A DNA stretch of 64,000 bases. Source: Sipunculus nudus. Its lineage: Eukaryota > Annelida > Sipuncula > Golfingiida > Sipunculidae. Below the pieces are notes generated by a model. That model made no database searches and was not told the DNA's origin. It saw only the letters and a program-made list of their open reading frames with translations. The DNA is taken from positions 41,211,973 to 41,275,972 of the forward strand of contig CM049319.1 in the NCBI GenBank assembly GCA_026874595.1. Direction: 5' to 3'. The translations under genes were made by a program, and so were the position numbers. Shown piece by piece: positions 58,039 through 64,000 of this stretch; the first letter of the stretch is position 1; the number at the start of each line of letters is the position of its first letter.

Positions 58039-58058
58039 GGGGGGGGGGGGGGGGGGGG
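58039..58058 (+). repeat. Homopolymer run, G20
   Basis: Twenty consecutive G, with G-quadruplex potential. The exact length is uncertain. Confidence 0.8.
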
Positions 58059-58257
58059 TGTTTCGAGAAAGAGAAGGAAAATGCTATTTTTTGCTAACTA
58101 GTAATAAAAAAGAAAAAAAAAATTGTTATCATATTCCACTTCCACTTGGAATCAGACATTACGACAGACATTCTTAAATTTGTTGATTTGACAAAAACAA
58201 CTTTCAAAAATAATAAAATCTCTCATATTTAGCAAAACTTCCTTAAATGGTAATTAA

Positions 58258-60028
58258 AACAAGAGACCCAGGGGTCTTATGTTCACTCTGTGAATTCTTT
58301 GCATGATGGTGGGTGATTAAAAAAGAAAAAAAGTGAATGTGAAAAAAAACATTAATTCCTTTCCAAATGGACAGTGTTCTTTTGCACAAGATAGGTGACG
58401 CGACCTGTCTGGTTTTACAGAAAACTTTCCTAGATTAAATGCACATGCCAATTTCAGAACAATGCTCCTGAGATATGAGCAATTTTCACCCACAGCAAAT
58501 GTAGCTCAATACAAGTGGCGCAACCTGCAGGTGTAAATCATTTAGCAGTCACATGATCAATATTCCTATGAAATTTGAAACTGAAGGCTGCAGCAGTTCC
58601 TAAGATATTTAAGACAATACATCATGTATAGAATCACATCAAGTTGCCAAATTTTGCCATCAACACAATTTGAAGTTCTGTAGAGATGCCATCTTGAAAA
58701 TGACTTGACTGAATTTATACTCAAATTTTCCCCTTCCTCTAAGGAACTGATGACTATGATATGAAGGCCAAAATAATAATACTTTATGACGTATCTTGGA
58801 AAAAGCAGGAAAGACCATTACAACCTGCAGAAAATAGGTCAACATAGGTGGCACCACCTGGAGGTCAAAATCATTTAGCAGTCACATGATAAATATTCCG
58901 GTGAAATTTGAAACTGAAAGCTGCAGCAGTTCCTAAGATATCTGGTAAAAGACTATACATCATGTATGGAAACACATCAAGTTGCCAAATTTTGCGATAG
59001 ATCTACACAATTTAAAGTTCTGTTGAGACACCATTTTGAAAATGACTTGACTGAATTTATACTCAAATTATTCCACTTTCTCTAAGAACCTTTTGGCTAT
59101 GATATGAAGGCCACAATATAAATACTTTATAACTTATCTGGGAAAAAGCCGAAAAGATCTTTACAACAAGCAGAAAGTAGGTCAACACAGGTGGCGCCAC
59201 CTGGAGGTCAAAATCATTAAGCAGTCACATGATCAATATTCCGGTGAAATTTGAAACTAGAAGCTGCAGCAGTTCCTAAGATATCTGGTAAAAGACTATA
59301 CATCATGTATGGAAACACATCAAGTTGCCAAATTTTGCGATCTACACAATTTGAAGTTCTGTAGAGACACCATTTTGAAAATGACTTGACTGAATTTATA
59401 CTCAAATTATTCCACTTCCTTTAAAGAACTTTTGCCTATGATATGAAGGCCACAATATTAATACTTTATAACTTATCTGGGAAAAAGCCGAAAAGACCAT
59501 TACAACCAGCAGAAAGTAGGTCAATACAGGTGGCGCCACCTTGAGGTCAAAATCATTTAGCAGTCACATGATCAATATTCCTGTGAAATTTGAAACTGAA
59601 GGCTGTAGCAGTTCCTAAGATATTTGGTAACAGACAATACATCATGTATGGAAACACATCAAGTTGCCAAATTTTGCGATCGACACAATTTAAGTTCTGT
59701 AGAGACGCCATTTTGAAAATGACTTGACTGAATTTATACTCAAATTTTCCCCTTCCTCTAAGGAACTTTTGCCTATGATATGAAGGCCATAATATTTATA
59801 CTTTATGACTTATCTTGGAAGAAATGAAAAAGACCATTTTGGCCAGCAGAAACTAGGTCAACATAGGTGGCGCCACCAAAAGCTTATTTTTGCATATTCA
59901 TCCCATGATCAATAATTCTGCAAAATTTCATGAAGGCAGCTGCTGTGGCTGTTGAGATATTTGGTAACAGACGGTGGACAATGGACGGCGGACGCTGCGC
60001 CATGGCATAAGTTCACAGAGTGAACTAA
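58258..60028 (+). mobile_element. Family F3 element, complete
   Basis: The head is AACAAGAGACCCAGGGGTCT, a near-palindrome, then GTTCACTCTGTGAA (58281-58294). The tail is GGACAATGGACGGCGGACG, then CATGGCATAA, then TTCACAGAGTGAAC (60012-60025), the exact complement of the head repeat. The tail repeat itself folds as AGTTCAC-AGA-GTGAACT, followed by AAAAAT. The 1.77-kb body is an array of ~340-bp units. There is no protein. The plan is identical to F1 although the terminal repeats are unrelated in sequence. Confidence 0.85.
58380..59990 (+). repeat. ~340-bp tandem array of F3 with GGTGGCGCCACC core
   Basis: Cores start at 58847 (GGTGGCACCACC), 59190, 59529 and 59866, intervals of 343, 339 and 337 bp; two more degenerate cores lie near 58393 and 58514. 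Each core is preceded by AGGTCAACAYAGG-like sequence, and the first three full units are followed by CACATGATCAATATTCC, then GCAGCAGTTCCTAAGATAT. The core at 59190 is a perfect 16-bp palindrome, CAGGTGGCGCCACCTG, matching the CTCF core on both strands. Confidence 0.9.
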
Positions 60029-60507
60029 AAATGAGTGATGCCCCCCCCCCTTAAAAATTAAGTTTTATTTCTAGCATGTATGAAATCAAACATTGGTTTT
60101 ACCGTTTACATTTTTGTTTCTCCTAATTCTTTTACCTTTGATGACATTTTAATGTCTGGAAATAACACGCATGAATGTAGAAAAACTAAAGAAGATGATG
60201 ATATTAATTTTCAGTGGTTTATATAGTGCCATTTAAAAATGAAATTCACAGCCCATCTGTGGATTCTGTACGATACAGGCATCGGGAACACCAGTATCTA
60301 GATTTATTCCATTTATCTCTAGCCTCGTACCTATCACTTTTGTGAAAAATGTTCATAACCCAAGAAATAAAAAAAACTCTGGCCTAATGTTGTCCTCCTC
60401 TGGCTTTATATGGCGAGATGAGATGGCTTGATTGTTGGAGCAGACGACTTCTTTATATGTTTAGACACTGGAACAGGCTTTTAAAAGTGAGTGATCATCA
60501 TTTAACC
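60029..60507 (+). other. Short stretch, no gene seen
   Basis: It starts with a C10 run (60042-60051). No open frame or element terminus is recognised. Confidence 0.4.
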
Positions 60508-60511
60508 AAAG

Positions 60512-63456
60512 GGGCATTTCCACGATTTGACGGACAAAGTTGAAAAAAATTAAATGTGTTATATTGAGAAAAGTTGTACTTTTGATGATAGCATGTGTCT
60601 TGAAGTTTCCGGGATATAATAAATAAATTTGGTTTCTCTCTAAAATCTTTCACTGTCACACAATAGATGTGTCATAAGTGTAAACTGCTATTTTTGGGCC
60701 ATAAAAGCACAAATATATCCTGATTATATCTTCTGTTAATTAAATAATTCAAAGGCTTGCATACTGCAGGCATAATATGAAAATATTACTAAACATTGTG
60801 CAATGGTTAAAATTCCTTATCTCATTTAAATTTTTTATGAACCCTCTCTTTATCATTAGCATCAAAGAAGATGTAACGCGAGTCACAAAAACGGTGAATT
60901 TTCTCTCTATACTTTCTATACGTTACAAGTTGAGGGGGCTGGTTAAAAGTTTCCTCCTGACTTTTATATCTCACTTGATTGTACCAACCATTCAAATGTC
61001 ACAGCTCCTTTTGGTGTGGTACAGTACACTAAACACTGGTAACGCGAGTCACATGTAACGCGAGTCAGAGGATGGGGTAATGTAACGTGAGTCACGCTAA
61101 AATTAAGCTGGTGCATTACAGGGTGAGCTATCATTTTCATTCTAAAATAAGTTCCTGTAATAGATATATGTCTGACTTTCAAAGAGAACAACAGCTTGGT
61201 CCAGTCTTTTTATGATCCATTTAATTTGAAATGCTTAATTTAGCTTTTCTCATATATTATTGAGTCCTTGACTCGCTGCATAGGGGCAACATCTACACAC
61301 CAATCCCATAATGCTTTTGATTTCCTGTTTAAAAATACAAATTCATGTTTTGCAACTGAAATCTGAATTTAAATCAAACTAAAGGTATTTGCAACCAGAG
61401 ATTTGAAAACAAGGGACCTATGGGTCATGGGGCTCAGCTGAACTTTGTAAAATTTAAGCAAATACAAAATATACTTGTTTCTATTTTTATATATATCAGC
61501 ATTTGAAAATCTAAGAGGAAATTTTGTTATTTGACGATATTAAATGCTTTGGGTTAGGTAGGAGAACTTTGGGATGTCTAACTGTCTTTACGGTATACAT
61601 GTAGAAATTTAGATTTGCAGGTCCAACAGTTTCAGAACACGTCTTGATAATGGATATCTGGTCAGCCAGACGAGGAATAAAGGACCATCGCTATACCTCC
61701 GATGACTTAAAGTTTGCAGAACTAAAAAATCTTTGTCAGAAATGTGGTTAAACTTTTAAAATGTCATTTTTTACCAGAAACATTTTTTATATAAATATGT
61801 GGAAAACTGACATGTAACAGTAGTGTATGTATTCTGATATACATCAATGTGGCTGGTTATTTCCTTTTAGAATAACATGATTTACTAACATCTTAACAAC
61901 AACGTGAATCCACCCCGGTATAAATGAAAACAAATTGAAAGTGCAAGTCTTGCATATATATTTATCTTTACAAGAAAATATTAATAGCATTACATGAATA
62001 TTGATACAGGTAAAAAGACATACAGTATATTCAATTTCAGTGTTCTGCATAACAATAATCTCTCTTAATAAATGGTTAATAGATGTAAATATACTGTAAA
62101 GCAGGCTGAGGAACATTTTTAAATCAGTCATGAGGTTTAATTGATTCTGTGTAAATTTGAATTATAAGGTAAAGATTTTGTAATAATTAAGGTATATATT
62201 TTAGAATCCAGTGATGTCACACCGTAGATGCTACTAGTGCATTTGATCATAACCTGCACTGTATCTCAGTAGGGGACTGGTGCTGCGTTGATTATGATGA
62301 AATTGTTTATCCGAAGGTTAAACATATGGAGTCTGAGGAATACCAAGAGTCTGTGATGGTTCCAATTGGTTAAAACTTGAATGGCAAACAAATCCAGATG
62401 ACGTCTTTTATTAAAAACAAAAACTAAAAAAGCTTTTGAGACCACCATTCACTGTCAATAACCGTGGCCACTTCAACTTTGAGGATTTTTAAATGTATCC
62501 AAATGTAACACCAGCTTTTACACTAAGAACAAATTATATTGTTTGGTAGAGAGTCTTCTTCATTTTTTTAATATTGTAAAACCTAACATGTATTAATTTG
62601 TGTAAAATAACATTATTTTCTATGTGTTTGACCAGTAAAATTGTCTTTTTGTACCCTGTGTTCATCATTTAACATTATCTCATAAGGAATGATTGCTAAT
62701 ATCTCATAATATTTTCTCTAAACAATTTCACAAGTGTTTTGTCAATTAATAAATCAGTGATGATGATATGATAATGAAATGTCTAAAAAGGTGTTCTCAC
62801 TGCATCTATTTCTAATCTCTTCAACTGAGTCAGCTCTAAGCATGAATTTTAGATAAAGCAGATGTGTTATTTGTAAGGAAAGTTTGAATTACCACTTACA
62901 GCTTGATAAATCAGTATGATAAACCATATTTAATTGGTGACAATGATTATTGTTTTCATCTTAACAAAAGTTCACCTAGTTGGCGTCATAAATAAGTTTT
63001 GTACCCTTAGGAGTTGAATTTTGAAAACTGGAGAATGAGAAAGGACACTCTGTAACGCGAGTCACGGTAACATGAGTCACACACATTATAAAATTTTTCT
63101 TTAAAATTTTGCAAACAGCTGATTACAATCTTACATGCTCTTGCAGCTGATATATGACAAAATCAACTAGACAAGTCATCCTTTTTTATTGTTCATAATC
63201 TGAGGAGAAATTGAAAAATAAAAGATGTGGAGATTACAGATGTCCCTAGACGGTAACGCGAGTCACACTTTTAGCTGTTTATGTTTAAGTAATACGTTTT
63301 ATCAAAACATCTGTTTGGCTTTTATTTTTATGGTCCATCTCAATAGCTGTCACCTCATAAAAGATTATTTAGTTTAATGAATTACACTTTGTTTAATAGC
63401 ACAATAAACATGGGGAACCAAGTAAAAATGTAACGCGAGTCACGGTGGAAATGCCC
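60512..63456 (+). mobile_element. TIR DNA transposon (nonautonomous) with subterminal repeats
   Basis: GGGCATTTCCAC at the left end (60512-60523) is the exact complement of GTGGAAATGCCC at the right end (63445-63456). AAAG flanks both sides (60508-60511 and 63457-63460), a likely 4-bp target duplication. The 13-mer TAACGCGAGTCAC occurs exactly at 60874, 61040, 63053, 63254 and 63431, with near copies at 61056, 61083 and 63068, all on the plus strand and only within about 600 bp of either end. No transposase frame was found. An F1 copy sits inside at 61408-61734. The superfamily is unassigned. Confidence 0.8.
61408..61734 (+). mobile_element. Short F1 copy (A10) nested in the TIR transposon
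   Basis: The head AACAAGGGACCTATGGGTCA plus GGGGCTCAGCTG is well kept. The tail CAGCCAGACGAGGAATAAAGG, then TATACCTCCGATGACTTAAAGTTTGC, then AGAACTAAAAAAT is a worn version of the F1 tail and hairpin. At 327 bp it is an internally deleted copy that keeps only the ends. Confidence 0.7.
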
Positions 63457-63460
63457 AAAG

Positions 63461-64000
63461 GATATTCAAATTGGATTATTATAAAAATACAAATAATTGC
63501 CATTTGGTCCTCTGAGACTGAACAGATCCCAGATAATCAAAAATTTAGTCATGCAGCCAGTCTTACCCTCAAGTGCCATAACATGGCCGTAGGATTAATT
63601 TAATCATTTTAATGTATAAGGAGAAAATATAATAAGGCACAATAAATTCGTTCAGTCCTGTTGCAACATGCAAATATTCTCACCCATATGTAAACTAGTT
63701 CAGCACTAGCAGAAACGCTGGGCCCTCTGAGAACCATTGTCTGACCACATCCAGTTGTTATTGGTTATATGGAACACAGGATTCCAGAATGAATGTCCTT
63801 TACCATATCCAGCTTCATTTTAACTTCAAATAACTTTGATGGCCAATTGCCATACTATTTAATTTGACAGTATTCAGTTTCATAAATAGCAGTGGATTTT
63901 TCAGGTGAATAGACCACAATGCAGTGATTTTCTGCAGGGTAACTTTATTTTTATTAGTCGACCAGTTCATTAATTATAAGCATTGCATCAACTAAGTAAA
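63461..64000 (+). other. AT-rich stretch, no gene seen
   Basis: No open frame, terminus or tandem repeat was recognised up to the window end. Confidence 0.4.

Overview
This is repeat-dominated animal DNA, AT-rich and without operons, ribosome-binding sites or any convincing host protein-coding gene. The L1/Tx1-type LINEs, hAT relics and ACGG-microsatellite-tailed elements with internal tandem arrays suggest a lophotrochozoan, most likely a mollusc such as a bivalve. That assignment is inference from repeat style, not from a marker gene.

Layout. 1-5248: a decayed L1-like ORF2 split by a family F1 element (351-2790). 5249-11791: two F1 elements joined head to tail, the first holding two tandem arrays. 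12003-13881: a family F4 element with a 180-bp array. 13920-18177: an F1 element with a younger F1 copy (14618-17237) inside it. 18679-22797: family F2 sequence, interrupted at 22798-27185 by another young F1 copy that itself carries a 1.8-kb TA-flanked DNA transposon. About 27186-37869: an F1 copy carrying a nearly complete LINE (27987-33552, minus strand, 14-bp target duplication, intact 1257-residue ORF2) and an F2 copy (33833-37696). 38022-44667: F1 remains around an L1-type ORF1 relic, an RT scrap and an F2 tail. 44668-58257: mostly single-copy-looking DNA with small MITEs, a hAT MITE, a hAT transposase relic, microsatellites and homopolymer runs. 58258-60028: a complete family F3 element. 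60512-63456: a TIR transposon with subterminal repeats.

How the parts fit together. Four repeat families (F1-F4) share one plan: a start in an A-rich context (usually AACAAG), a short palindrome or hairpin, a subterminal inverted repeat, internal tandem arrays, a CGGA-rich tract in F1 and weaker CGGA-like traces in the others, then the complementary inverted repeat (in F1, F3 and F4 the 3' arm of a hairpin) ending in TAAAAA. Two nested insertions with paralogous empty sites show F1 and F2 copies moving as units without visible target duplication. This resembles the nonautonomous Helentron/HINE class, but no Rep/helicase gene is present. The arrays in F1, F2 and F3 repeat a palindromic core, GGTGGCGCCACC, usually preceded by A or CA. 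It matches the Drosophila CTCF core (YAGRTGGCGCY) at 13 repeat-type loci, plus one non-repeat locus at 47458. Another array has near-matches to the vertebrate CTCF consensus, and F1 arrays carry perfect DR1 nuclear-receptor sites. The main hypothesis is a mobile superfamily that amplifies and spreads architectural-protein and nuclear-receptor binding sites.
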